This document shows, piece by piece, positions 7,867-16,507 of a stretch of 16,507 nt of DNA; within the stretch, counting starts at the first letter, position 1, and every line of letters starts with the position of its first letter. The notes beneath the pieces are model-generated. The model was not told the DNA's origin, did not search any database, and worked only from the letters and a program-made list of their open reading frames with translations. Position numbers and translations under genes: made by a program. The stretch comes from Lobulomyces angularis (taxonomy: Eukaryota > Chytridiomycota > Chytridiomycetes > Lobulomycetales > Lobulomycetaceae). The stretch is from NCBI GenBank assembly GCA_027604685.1, contig JADHYX010000435.1:1-16507 (forward strand), written 5' to 3'.

Positions 7867-8808
7867 ATGATGAGCAGTACTGTAAATTTATCACCTGAAG
7901 TATCTTGGGCACAAAGAGCAAACGAAATTTACTTAACCATCCATCTCTCTGATACGAGCGATCAAAAATTTGACCTAACTCCTAAATCTTTAGCCTTTTC
8001 CAGTTTGAGCGACAAAAAAAATTATTCATTTAAATTTAACTTTTACGGTGAAATTGACGTTGATGTAAGTTGAAAAATCAAAAAATTAGAATGAGTTATT
8101 TGGTTTTTTTAAAAACCAAATTGAGCGGGGTTTTGTTAGTTGATTTTTTTTTTTTTTTTAATTAAAAAAATTAAAAACAAAATTAAAAAAATAGTCTTTT
8201 AGTTTTTCCTTTTTTTTTTTTTTTTTTGATTAATTGATTATAAAAAGCATATTTTTGGAGTAGCATTTTTTATTTATTTTTATTTATTTAGGAATCTGTT
8301 TTTAATAAAAGTCCAAGAGCAATTACAATTGTTTTAAAAAAAAAAGAAAAAGATGCTGCATGGTGGCCAAAACTTTTAGAAGGTGCTAAACCTCACTTTC
8401 TAAAAGTGGATTTTACTAGATGGAAGGATGAAGATGAAGAGGTAGAACCTGAAAATCCTGAAGGTATGGGTGGTATGCCTGGTATGCCTGGTATGGGCGG
8501 TATGGGTGGTATGCCTGGAATGCCTGGAATGGGAGGAATGGATTTCCAAAAGATGGTAAATTATAATAAAAGAAAAAAAAAAAAGAAACGTTATTAATTA
8601 ATGCTTTATTAGATGGGTGGAGGTGCTGGAATGCCTGGTGAGAAAAAAGTATAATTATAGTTTTTATTAATTTAGATTTCTAGACATGGCACAGATGATG
8701 GCACAAATGGGCATGGATAAAGGTATGGAAAAGGATATGAGTAATCTTGATGCTCCAGACTCTGATGATGAGGAAGAAGCAGCAGCACCAACTGCTGAAG
8801 CAATCTAA
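7867..8808 (+). CDS. p23 / Sba1-family Hsp90 co-chaperone
   Basis: Four exons: 7867-8064, 8292-8555, 8613-8637 (a 25-nt microexon) and 8684-8808. The GT-AG introns are 227, 57 and 46 nt and the product is 203 residues. p23 binds ATP-bound Hsp90 and stabilises client complexes in cytosol and nucleus. The CS-domain beta-sandwich spans about residues 5-110, with WAQR near the N-terminus, YGEIDVD closing exon 1, and the family signature WWPKL (90-94) then HFLKVDFTRWKDEDE (101-115). After it come a 26-residue Gly-Met-Pro repeat (124-149) and a disordered acidic tail (DSDDEEEAAAPTAEAI). Two ATGs are adjacent at the start; the first is used here. Length is normal for fungal and animal p23. The Gly/Met-rich linker before the acidic tail resembles fungal versions. 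Confidence 0.92.
8098..8121. repeat. Perfect hairpin in p23 intron 1
   Basis: ATTTGGTTTTT (8098-8108) and AAAAACCAAAT (8111-8121) are exact reverse complements separated by 2 nt, shortly after the 5' splice site of the longest intron in the window. GAGCGGGG follows at 8123-8130, unusual in this AT-rich intron. Confidence 0.7.
8460..8540 (+). repeat. Tandem Gly-Met-Pro coding repeat in p23
   Basis: The DNA repeats GGTATGCCT/GGTATGGGT-type 9-nt words. The protein reads GMGGMPGMPGMGG twice in a row, an exact internal duplication of 13 residues (124-136 and 137-149). The second DNA copy uses GGA more than GGT, so it has drifted. Confidence 0.8.
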
Positions 8809-9158
8809 TTTTTTTTTTTTTTTTTTTTTAAATTATGATTTTTCTTTTTTAATGGCTATTTGGTACTTTTATTTTTACTATATTATTTTTTTTTCTAGTG
8901 TAATATTAATTTTTAATTGTTGAAAAAGAATTTTTATTAAGAAACCAAATGTTAAAAATTGGATCAACCCTAAGCAAAATCAAGTAGTAACTGTGATGAA
9001 GAAATCAGCATTGATTTTTGGAACTTGAATTTTACTTAGAAAATACTCTATGGCTTGTTTGTACAAAATTCAAAAAAAAAACCAAGCCCATCTATCTATT
9101 AAAAAAAAAAGAAAAAAAAATTTTTTTTTTTCGTCTATAAAAAAAAAATTAAATAAAG
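8809..9158. other. Intergenic region between p23 and Rheb
   Basis: T-run after the p23 stop (3' UTR), then AT-rich DNA. A TATA-like TCTATAAAAA lies at 9134-9143, about 15 bp before the Rheb ATG, close for a TATA box. No gene is seen. Confidence 0.5.
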
Positions 9159-10121
9159 ATGAGTTCTGCTCCAAAAGTTCGAAAAATATGTATTCTAGGT
9201 TCAAGGGGTAACTTACTAATTTTTTTTATTTGTTTTTTTGTGATATTGCTTTAAAAAAAGAAAATTTTAAATTGGTTGAATTTTTTAATATTATCATTTT
9301 TTTATTTTTTTATTGATTTTTTTGTTTTTTAGCTGTTGGTAAATCAAGTTTAACTGTACAATTTGTTGAATCAACTTTTGCTGACTCATATTACCCTACA
9401 ATTGAAAACACATACACAAAAATTATCAAGTATAAAGGTCAAGGTAAAAAAAGAAAATTTTGTTTATTTAAAAACCAACATTTTTTTTTTTTTTCCAATC
9501 AAGAATATGCTGCAGAAATTGTTGACACTGCAGGTCAGGATGAATATTCAATTTTTAATTCAAAACATGCTATTGGAATACATGGATATATTTTAGCGTA
9601 TTCAATTAGTTCAAAGCAGTCTTTTGAGATGATTAAAGTTGTCAGGGAAAAAATTTTAAATTATGCTGGGATGGATTGGGTAATTGAGAAAAGAAAAAAA
9701 AAAAAAAAGAGAGAGTTGTTGAAACAAAAAAAAGAGAGAGAATTATTGAAACAAAAAAAAAGTAAATAAAGATTGTTGGAAATTAATAACTTTGAAAAAA
9801 AAATATATTTTTTTTATTATTTTCTTTACCAGAAAATAAAATTTTCTTTTTTTTTTAATATTATTTCAATGTTTTATTTAGGTTCCTATAGTCATAGTAG
9901 GAAATAAGAGCGATTTACATAATTCTAGGCAGGTCACAGTAAAGGAATTAGAATCGTTAGCAACTGAGTGGAAATGTAGTTATATTGAAACTTCCGCGAA
10001 GTTAAACCAAAATATAATTAAAGTTTTTGAATTGATGATTAATGAAATTGAAAAAGCAAATGGGGGTTTGGATGGTGGTGGTAGTGGTGCAAATAAGGGA
10101 AAAGAATGTATTATTTTATAA
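9159..10121 (+). CDS. RHEB: Rheb-family small GTPase
   Basis: Four exons: 9159-9207, 9333-9443, 9504-9679 and 9882-10121, all GT-AG, giving 191 residues. Rheb is a Ras-like switch that activates TORC1 on endomembranes when GTP-bound. The P-loop is GSRAVGKS (14-21), with Arg16 at the position of Ras Gly12, a Rheb hallmark. Switch I is YYPTIENTY (36-44, Thr39). Switch II begins DTAGQDEYSIF (61-71), identical in style to Rheb. NKSD (120-123) and ETSAK (148-152) are the guanine-binding motifs. A Gly-rich hinge precedes the C-terminal CAAX box CIIL (188-191), which predicts prenylation. Leu at the last position favours geranylgeranylation by general rule, unlike the farnesyl-type ends of well-known Rhebs. 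Assignment to Rheb rather than Ras or Rap rests on Arg16, IENTY and DEYSIF. No GAP (TSC) partner is in the window. Confidence 0.93.
9709..9762 (+). repeat. Two-copy ~27-nt tandem repeat inside Rheb intron 3
   Basis: A purine-rich unit (GAGAGAGTTGTTGAAACAAA, then an A run) occurs twice with few differences (GAGAGAGAATTATTGAAACA in the second copy). It lies within the 202-nt intron 9680-9881 and stays in frame with the preceding exon. Confidence 0.7.
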
Positions 10122-10501
10122 TTTTTTGATGGAAATATCAAAAAATAAAAATAAAAAAAAAAAAAATTTTAAAATAATATGCTAAACACTATGTAATTGA
10201 ATTTTTTTTTTTTTTGTTGATTCTTAACGCTATTAAATTATAATTATTTATTTTATTTTCTTTTTTTTTTTTTTTTTGTAGATTTTATTGTGCAAATTCC
10301 ACTTTTTTATTTTTATTAATTTTTTCTTGACAACAAACCATTGATTACAAATCAAGTTAATTTAATTAGAATTTCTTTTTCATTGTAATTATTAAAATTG
10401 AGATAAGTCATCTCTTTATTAATTTTTTTTTTGTTCATAAATTTTATTTTAAAACTTTAAAAACCATCATATAAATTAATTAAATAAATATTAAAAAAAG
10501 T
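10122..10501. other. Convergent 3' spacer
   Basis: 3' UTRs of Rheb (plus) and the coiled-coil gene (minus) face each other here across long T runs (10203-10216 and 10260-10277). No other feature is seen. Confidence 0.5.
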
Positions 10502-11395
10502 TCAAACTCCATAGTTTTTGCTAAAGTTTAGATCAGCATCATCACATTCGATCAGACTATTGATATTGTCCACACATTTAACTTCGTTATTAGAATTGCA
10601 TTTTAAGAGTTGCTCTTTTTTTTTTTCACTTATCAAAGTGTTTAGTTTAAAGTCCTCCAGACTTTTTAAAAATTCATTCAAGAGCAAAAATTTGGCTCTT
10701 CTTTCCAGTTTAAGATTTTGATCTTTCAACTTTTGCTCTTCCAGTTGCCTTTTGTTTTCCTTTGCTGCTTTGGCTTCTAATATTAGTTTATGATTTTTTA
10801 GTCTGTCAATTAGAATTGCATTGTTTTCCTTTACTTTACTAAAGTTTGGTTTTTTTGGTAACTTTGCTGTAGTTTTTTCGGCTACAACGTTTTCCTTCAA
10901 AGTATCATTTCCAAAATTTTTTTCTTCCTCTGAATCAGTCAAGTTAAAATTTGTTATCTTATTTTCCTTCAATTTTTTTATTTTTTTTTTTTTTTCCTTG
11001 CTGTTTTTGTTTTCAATACTTTCATTTTTTAAGTTTGGAAATATAAAAATTTCGCTTGCTTTTGGATTATTATTAATTTTTTGGTGATAAATAATTTTGC
11101 TATTTGAATTTAAATTATCCATTCTTTTTCTAATTCTGATCTGATTTTCTTTTTCTCTTGACTGATTAACATTACAATTACCTTCGCAATTTTTTATTAC
11201 TTGAATCTTTTGGTTTTCTTTAGTAATCGATTTTTTACCAATTTTGCAATTGTCTAAAGAGTCAGTGGAATTTGCTTTAAAACAAGAAAGTGAATTTTGT
11301 TTTATCAATAGATCTGTTACGATTGAAGACGACGATAAATTTAATTTTTTTCCAAATAGAAAGAATTTGGATTCTTTTTCACTTTCCTGTATCAT
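10502..11395 (-). CDS. Hypothetical charged coiled-coil protein
   Basis: Single exon of 297 residues starting at the only upstream in-frame ATG (11395). The frame stays open to 11476 but that extension has no ATG and consists of TATA-like DNA. The N-terminal two thirds is Asn/Lys/Ser-rich and probably disordered, with a Lys run (KEKKKKIKKLKENK). Roughly residues 190-270 (from about SKVKENN to SEKKKEQL) form a predicted coiled coil with heptad Leu/Ile spacing, dense in Lys and Glu. The tail is acidic and then short (LIECDDADLNFSKNYGV). I recognise no family. The composition could fit a cytoskeletal, centrosomal or nuclear scaffold, but nothing in the sequence decides. A frame this long is very unlikely by chance in such AT-rich DNA. 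Confidence 0.6.
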   Translation of the reverse strand: MIQESEKESKFFLFGKKLNLSSSSIVTDLLIKQNSLSCFKANSTDSLDNCKIGKKSITKENQKIQVIKNCEGNCNVNQSREKENQIRIRKRMDNLNSNSKIIYHQKINNNPKASEIFIFPNLKNESIENKNSKEKKKKIKKLKENKITNFNLTDSEEEKNFGNDTLKENVVAEKTTAKLPKKPNFSKVKENNAILIDRLKNHKLILEAKAAKENKRQLEEQKLKDQNLKLERRAKFLLLNEFLKSLEDFKLNTLISEKKKEQLLKCNSNNEVKCVDNINSLIECDDADLNFSKNYGV

Positions 11396-11430
11396 GTTTT
11401 TATAATGTATATATATGTAGTGGATATAAT
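11396..11430 (-). promoter_or_regulatory. TATA-rich promoter of the coiled-coil gene
   Basis: Minus-strand ATATATATACATTATAAAAA lies directly in front of the ATG at 11395, offering two TATA-like words. This is why the upstream open frame is taken as promoter and not as coding. Confidence 0.4.
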
Positions 11431-11706
11431 TTATGAAACAAAATCTTAATAACTTTTTTTCATTTTTGTTAACCAATCACTCAATTTTAATTTAACATTA
11501 ATTAAAAAAAAAAAAAAAAAAAAAATTATTATGGGCAGGCATTCAATTGTCATATAAAGTTTAAAGAAATTTTATTATTTATATTTTAATTTTTTATAAA
11601 AATTAAAGAAGAAATTGAAATTATTTTGAATTAAAACAAAAAAATAAGGAAAGGGTTTGTAGTAAAATATGATAAAATTTTATACAAATATTTTTTTCTT
11701 TTATAT
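11431..11706. other. Spacer between two minus-strand genes
   Basis: AT-rich, with a 23-nt A run at 11503-11525. Contains the 3' UTR of the carbohydrate-binding-like gene; no other feature seen. Confidence 0.45.
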
Positions 11707-12396
11707 CTAAAAATTTAGAGAATAGTTTTTTCCATAGTCACTATCCCAATTTCCTTCACTATCAACAAAAGCTAATTTTATATCCAACTCATTAACATTT
11801 CCTTTATTTTCTGTAATCAAATAGTTTTCTAAACTGTTTAATGTCGGATAAGAAAATATATGAAAGGAGTTACCTTAAAAAGATAATTTTACATTAAAAA
11901 AAATTTTTCTATTTTTTAAATTACCCTCTTCACAAAGTGGGGTTGCGTTTTGCTCCAAACAATTACAGTTGATACAAGTTTTATTTTTTTTCTCTCCAAT
12001 TGTAACTTCACTGTTTATTAGAGGTATTGTACTAACACCTGTAGTTCTGCCGTTAATTGAAACCCACACTGAAATTTTATTTTTTGACTTTTTTAATATG
12101 CCATTATATTTAATTGTAAAAGAAGACTTTTGAAAATTCATGACGTTTAAAATTGCAGAAACTGGTCCTGCTACTATAAGAACAAAAAAAAAATAATAAT
12201 AATAAGATTTAAATAAATTAAAAAAAAATTAATAAATTAAAAAAAATTTAATAATTTTTTAAAGATTTAATATATAGATAATGAAATTACTTTTAGATTT
12301 TGGATTTAAATTTGAATGAGGTTTCAAACATATTGAGTTTTGAGGTTTTATTGTATGAGAGATCAATTTTCTTAATAGATTTGGTATTGAGATCAT
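11707..12396 (-). CDS. Small protein with carbohydrate-binding-module-like C-terminus
   Basis: Three exons join in frame: 12396-12291, 12173-11925 and 11873-11707, with GT-AG introns of 117 and 51 nt, giving 173 residues. The C-terminus reads LAFVDSEGNWDSDYGKNYSL. The pattern W-D-x-[DN]-x-G-x-N-Y after a hydrophobic strand is the closing signature of starch/glycogen-binding modules (CBM21, also CBM25/53), where Trp and Asn/Tyr contact the sugar. The earlier segment with KNKISVWVSINGRTTGV fits a beta-strand of the same fold. Between them is a Cys-rich insertion (CINCNCLEQNATPLC) that is unusual for the family. The N-terminus is basic and amphipathic with no acidic residue in the first 35, so a mitochondrial presequence is possible; no clear secretory signal is seen. 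If correct, it may bind glycogen or tether a phosphatase or enzyme to it; this is inference. Exon 1 is the least certain. Confidence 0.55.
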
Positions 12397-12934
12397 TATT
12401 TTTTATATATTTTTTATGTTTTAAGTAAAAAAAGTTGTATTTCTTGATTTTTTAAATGTAAAAAAAAAAAAGTTATTTGTTGGCTGTCAATTTTTGTCAA
12501 AAAACTTCTATTGTTATCAAAATAAGAGAAAATAAGGAGTTTTTAAGGGCAAGAACAAAATGTAAAATCATATTATAAAAAAATGTTCCTACCAACGGCT
12601 ATTTAAAGTTATCATATTAAAATTCCTTTGTCATATAAAAAGTAAGTCTTAAATTTCATATTTTTTTTTTTTTCAATGAAGAAATCGGTAGGATTAAAAT
12701 TAGTCTATTGAGCATAATTATTGATGCTTGCCAAAATCTATTGTTTAACTAATGCTTATTTTTTCAATGCACAATTGAACTTTTTGTGATGTTTTTTAAA
12801 TAATTAAACATAAACAGAAAACATTCTCTTACATTATTAAATTTATTTGCCTATATATTAACGAAAGAAAATGAATAATTTACAAAATTATTAACTAAAT
12901 TAGTATAATCTAAAACTCTAAAAATTTCTAAATG
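12397..12934. other. Intergenic region 3' of HECT gene
   Basis: Contains the HECT 3' UTR and the promoter of the CBM-like gene (minus-strand TATATAAAAAATA just before its ATG at 12396). A repeated TGTCAATTTTTGTCAA word lies near 12485-12500. No gene is seen. Confidence 0.45.
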
Positions 12935-15033
12935 TTATGCCATTGAGAATTTTCCCCCAATGTTATTTAACCAGATATTAAATCTTTTACACATTAAATC
13001 TTTATCAGTGTAAGCTGGAACCTCCAACTTTTTAAAACAGGAACGTGTAGTTGGTAAATTTTCTATAGGTAATTGTTGTATTGTTAAATAACCCAATTCT
13101 ATTGAGCTGTTAAACGTAAACGTTGCAGTAATTTCAAACCAAATTTTTCTGAGTTCGCCATTTTTTAAGGTAGCTAACCATTCCTTAAACCAAATAAATT
13201 GATCTTCATTAGAGTTTTGATCTGATATGTTACGAAATGCTTTAATTAAATCTGTGGCTATAAAATTAACTTTTCCAACAAAAAGAAACTTAAATTCATT
13301 AAAAGAAAAACAACTTCTTAAATTCTTAGAAAAATCGTTATACTCTCCTAATGGAGAAAACATTGCCTGTAATTCCAGCATTCCAGGTCTATGATATATT
13401 AAGGTTTTTTCAATATTTTCCATTATCAGTGATAGTGAACTTTCTTCTTTTTCTAAAGGTTGCGTTATATTTTTATAAGTTCTTGGATCAAATATTTCCA
13501 AATCAGAAAAAGATAATGGTATACCTAAAAACACCTTAAAATTATAATTAAAAAAATAAAATAAAAATAAAGGAATTAAAAAAGTAAAACCTTATAAAAT
13601 GCATCACTTATTGTATCTGGAAGGGGTATATTAAATTGAATACATTTCATTATGCAAAAATAAACAGGAATAAACGATCTTGCGCTAGTCTTTAGTCCAT
13701 CTCGCGATTTTGGCCTAAGATACAAAAAAAAATTCAAAAAGATGGCTATAAATTCACTTTTCATACAACAATCCTATGCCGTCTTCTTCACCGCTAAATT
13801 CCTCTGCCACAAACTTATCCAGAAATTTGGACAAATAATTGTTGGTAACTCCACCATTATCTACTGCTCCAGAATTATCATTCTAAAAATTTAAAAACCG
13901 TAATTAAATAAACTAAGAAAAAACAAAAAAATTCTTTTTGTATGTTACAAAAATCCATTTATAGTTAAACATTTGTTCTTTTCTAATCATTAGAAATTGT
14001 CGACACATATTAGCAAAAAAATTTTCCGGACAAACTGTTAATTTTACACATAAGTTAGAGTTATTTTCTACAAAAAAAAAAAAAGATTATTTTTTTTTTT
14101 TTTTTTTTTTTTACGATCTGGTTTATACTGATTTATAAAAAAATTTTTTTTTTTTTCCAACAATGGGTTGTTGACACCTATAAAAAAACAAAACTTTAAT
14201 TAATATTGAACAAACTATATTTAAACCTGCTTCTCTCTCTGCTTCAACTCGCTTTTCATAAAGTTTTCTTGAAGTAGAGGTACCAGTTTCAAAATTATAA
14301 GCTGAGTTTATACCATAGTTAAAAACATTTGATTCCGCTGCAGGTGATATTTGAGAATCAAGCACATTCAAGTTAGTGGAATCTGCGTTAGTTTGCTCTC
14401 TTGAGGTTTTTACCATTAATTGCGTCATATCTGACCTAAAACTGACTCGCATTATGTTATCAGCAGTTGAAATTTGCTCAAAGTCAAATTTTGATTCACT
14501 GCTCCTATAAATGGAAACAAAGATATTTGCTTATTCAAAGTTTATTTCTAATTTTGTGAAATTTACCATTTTAATAGGGGAAATATGGTTTTTTTTATAT
14601 CAAATGGATTGTAAAATTCAATCGACTTTAAAATTAAGTTTCGATCCTCAACCGATTTAAATTCAAGCACAAACACATTTTTAGTTCTTAAAAATTTGTT
14701 TTTATGAAATTTTAACTTTAACCAGGGAATATTTGGAAATGAGAAATATTCTAATTAAATGTTTAAAAAGAAAAATAAATTATTTACTGACTTACCATAC
14801 AAATACTTTAGTGGTTGCACACCTAAATTTAGTGTTTCATCTAAATCGGTTAGTGTTGCATCATACTTCACTTCAAAGGTATAATTCCTGTCAATATTTA
14901 TTGTAACATGAAACTTTTTGGTAAGGTTTTCTTCTGTATTCAAAGTTAAACTTGTTTTAGCTAGTTTAATTCTATGTGAGGCGCATTTTTCATTGCAGAT
15001 CCACTTAGCTCTAAACTTATTTTTTACTATCAT
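12935..15033 (-). CDS. HECT-domain E3 ubiquitin ligase
   Basis: Eight exons join without a stop: 15033-14796, 14750-14567, 14504-14227, 14177-14115, 14067-13949, 13882-13767, 13714-13591 and 13534-12935. Introns are 45-66 nt GT-AG and the product is about 573 residues. HECT ligases take ubiquitin from an E2 onto a catalytic Cys and pass it to substrate. The HECT domain fills roughly residues 255-573. The N-lobe is marked by NDNSGAVDNGGV (the conserved F-x-x-E-x-G-x-D-x-G-G region), then FIPVYFCIMKCIQFNIPLP and FYKVFLGIPLSFSDLE. The C-lobe is marked by LPTTRSCFKKLEVPAYTD with catalytic Cys540, 33 residues before the end, and a terminal KFSMA with the conserved Phe at -4. Residues 1-240 form an unassigned beta-rich then Ser/Thr/Asn-rich region, without recognisable WW, C2 or ankyrin repeats. 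It is small for a HECT ligase. The exon 6 donor could alternatively lie 3 nt earlier. Subfamily unknown. Confidence 0.85.
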
Positions 15034-15039
15034 GTTATT

Positions 15040-15053
15040 TATTTTTTTTATAC
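15040..15053 (-). promoter_or_regulatory. TATA-like element before the HECT gene
   Basis: Minus-strand AGTATAAAAAAAATAAATA lies immediately upstream of the ATG at 15033. It is very close to the start codon, so the leader would be short; it may simply be A-rich 5' leader. Confidence 0.3.
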
Positions 15054-16085
15054 TTTTTTTTGAACTCCGATAGTAGATAATTTTTTACTCTCTTCTTGCA
15101 TTATAATTATAATAACTTCGTAAGCACACTTTAATTTTTCAACAACATAGTATTAATTAGGTGTTTATCAGTTTCATAATCTATGAAATATCAACTTTTG
15201 TTGCTTTGCGTTTAGTCTGCGTATTTAACTTTTTTTTGTTAAATGGTTGCTTTGATGAAGTAGTAGACGCTGGCTACTCACACTGGTTTAAAGCAATAAA
15301 CATTTGTTAGTCTAAAACAAATTTTTAATTGAATTTGATTTTTATTTTTTATTCCACAATAAAAAATGCAAAAGAATTTCTGAAACGCTAAAAAAAAAAT
15401 TCAATAACTTATAACAAACTTTATCTCTTTTCAGAACGTTAGACTTCAAAAAATTTCAAGTTGTTTTTTTTCCAAAGTGTCAATTTCTTTGCACACAATA
15501 CTTATTTCAGATCATTTTTTTATATATTACTATAATATTGACATAACATATATGAACGCTGAAATAATAAAGCACTTACAGAGAACTCAAAAAATCTAGA
15601 ATTTAAATTTATTTAAAAATCAAAGTGCAATTCGGGTTTTTTTTGAGTGGTTTAAAATAGAAATTTAACTGATTCAACAAAAATTCTTAGCAGTTTTAAA
15701 TTAACAGTTAGGCCACTGGTTATAAAAAGTGTCGTTAAAATTATTGATATGCATTAAAAGAAGGAACTTAGAAATCTGGATTGTAATCCTTACAAAATTG
15801 GAATCCAAAATGAGATAATTTTGTTTTCGTTAAGAAAATGGTGTTAAATTAAGCTTTGATACAGTGATGCAGTTGCCAGCTTAAATTTAAAGACCCTCGT
15901 TAGTGATACACCACTTCATCTAAGTGGAAAGCCTGTATTTTTTGATTTAGTAGTTTTAATTAGTTTTCTTACTAAAAAAATTTATGTAACACCAAAAAAA
16001 AAATTGAAATAGTGATTTCAAAAAAATTTGAAAATAATAAAATTAAAAATTTTTTAGATCAAAATTTTTTAAATAGAATTCAGTT
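15054..16085. other. Divergent intergenic region between HECT and Luc7 genes
   Basis: About 1 kb that must hold the promoters of both genes. There is no open frame of note. A perfect small hairpin (CCACTT at 15911-15916, AAGTGG at 15922-15927) sits in a less AT-rich patch (about 15860-15940). I looked for U1, U5 and C/D snoRNA motifs by eye and found no convincing match. A T-run ending in AG shortly before 16086 could be a 5' UTR splice acceptor. Confidence 0.4.
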
Positions 16086-16507
16086 ATGGCTGCAGCTCAA
16101 AGAAAATTGCTGGAGGAGCTAATGGGATCAGCAGCAATTGGCGGTGTCCCTGATTTATCAAATTTTAGGGACGAAAAAATATGTAAAAGTTTTCTTTGTG
16201 GACTTTGTCCGTATGAAATATTTACCAATACCAAAGCCGATTTAGGTATTTTAGCAAAAAAAGAAAGAAAAAAAATAAGAAATTGTTTGGTTAATTTGAA
16301 TTATTTTAATTTTTTTTTTTTTTATTTTGTAGGTCCTTGTCATAAAGTTCATGTAGAAAAGTTAAAGAAAGATTACGAGAAAGATTTAGAAAAAGGAGGA
16401 AAAGATTTTTTAAGAGAATTTTTAAGTGATTTGAGAACTTTTATTGGAGAATGTGATAAAAAAATTAGACAAAATCAGAGTAGGCTTGATAAAACTCCTG
16501 AAGATAA
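16086..16507 (+). CDS. LUC7: Luc7-like U1 snRNP protein (5' part, runs off window)
   Basis: Exon 1 is 16086-16245 and exon 2 starts at 16333 and continues past the window end (intron 87 nt, GT-AG). The first 111 residues are present. Luc7 is a U1 snRNP component that helps select 5' splice sites. The N-terminus AAAQRKLLEELMG is the family's opening helix. The first zinc finger follows (C33, C41, C56, H60), in the typical context CKSFLCGLCPYEIFTNTKAD, then LGPCHKVH. Next comes a Lys/Glu-rich helix with DFLREFLSDLRTFIGECDKK, matching the conserved region before the coiled coil. The second zinc finger and RS-like tail would lie outside the window. The start is the first ATG and gives the family N-terminus exactly. 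Confidence 0.93.
   Translation, partial: MAAAQRKLLEELMGSAAIGGVPDLSNFRDEKICKSFLCGLCPYEIFTNTKADLGILAKKERKKIRNCLVNLNYFNFFFFYFVGPCHKVHVEKLKKDYEKDLEKGGKDFLREFLSDLRTFIGECDKKIRQNQSRLDKTPED

Noticed and set aside
8556..8597. Open extension of p23 exon 2 ending in KKRY
   Set aside because: It reads a 57-nt GT-AG intron; skipping it recovers the Met/Gly-rich and acidic p23 tail.
9363..9596. Plus-strand frame overlapping Rheb
   Set aside because: It is a different frame from the Rheb exons, which carry all GTPase motifs.
10518..11087. Plus-strand open frames opposite the coiled-coil gene
   Set aside because: Phe/Ser-rich antisense shadows of a Lys/Glu-rich coding strand.
11396..11476. 27-codon extension of the coiled-coil protein
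   Set aside because: It starts at TTG and is made of TATATA-type promoter DNA; the first ATG is at 11395.
14123..14226. Readthrough of a HECT intron as coding sequence
   Set aside because: The unspliced frame ends in a Lys/Phe run; splicing at 14226/14178 instead restores the frame that continues into the HECT domain.

Overview
The window looks like nuclear DNA of a very AT-rich eukaryote. The genes are broken by many short GT-AG introns (mostly 45-66 nt). There is a spliceosomal U6 snRNA gene with a Pol III-type TATA box and T-run terminator. Coding exons sit in long A/T homopolymer spacers, and there is no operon structure. The Luc7 N-terminus and the acidic, Gly-Met-rich p23 tail look most like fungal proteins as I remember those families, so an early-diverging fungus or close relative is my guess. 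That is inference from protein style only; no search was run. Layout: 9-115 (minus) is U6 snRNA. 228-306 (plus) is a GC-rich island that could be a small Pol III-type transcript of unknown class. 671-1285 (minus) is a frameshifted remnant resembling the C-terminus of a hAT transposase. 1286-2640 holds no readable gene. 2676-3055 (minus) is a small Lys/Thr-rich helical protein, broken or with an unusually short intron. About 3440-4540 (minus) is a decayed array of roughly 17 leucine-rich repeats with a 60-nt period. About 5222-5760 (plus) holds frameshifted coding fragments of unknown identity. The left 5.8 kb is thus a graveyard of mobile or accessory genes. From 6 kb rightwards the window is dense with intact, spliced genes: a membrane RING-H2 protein (6091-7137, minus, 3 exons), the Hsp90 co-chaperone p23 (7867-8808, plus, 4 exons), a Rheb GTPase (9159-10121, plus, 4 exons), a charged coiled-coil protein (10502-11395, minus, 1 exon), a small protein with a carbohydrate-binding-module-like C-terminus (11707-12396, minus, 3 exons), a HECT ubiquitin ligase (12935-15033, minus, 8 exons), and the 5' part of the U1 snRNP protein Luc7 (16086 to the window end, plus). 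The exon joins were made by hand. They are supported by GT/AG borders, reading-frame continuity across every junction and conserved family motifs on both sides. The genes do not form one pathway. Loose themes are ubiquitin ligation (RING and HECT), splicing (U6 and Luc7), and growth or chaperone signalling (Rheb and p23). I did not find a convincing new multi-gene system. The items most worth a second look are the GC-rich 228-306 element, the U6 3' hairpin, the decayed LRR array, the in-frame Lys-rich readthrough in the Rheb intron, and the carbohydrate-binding-like small protein.
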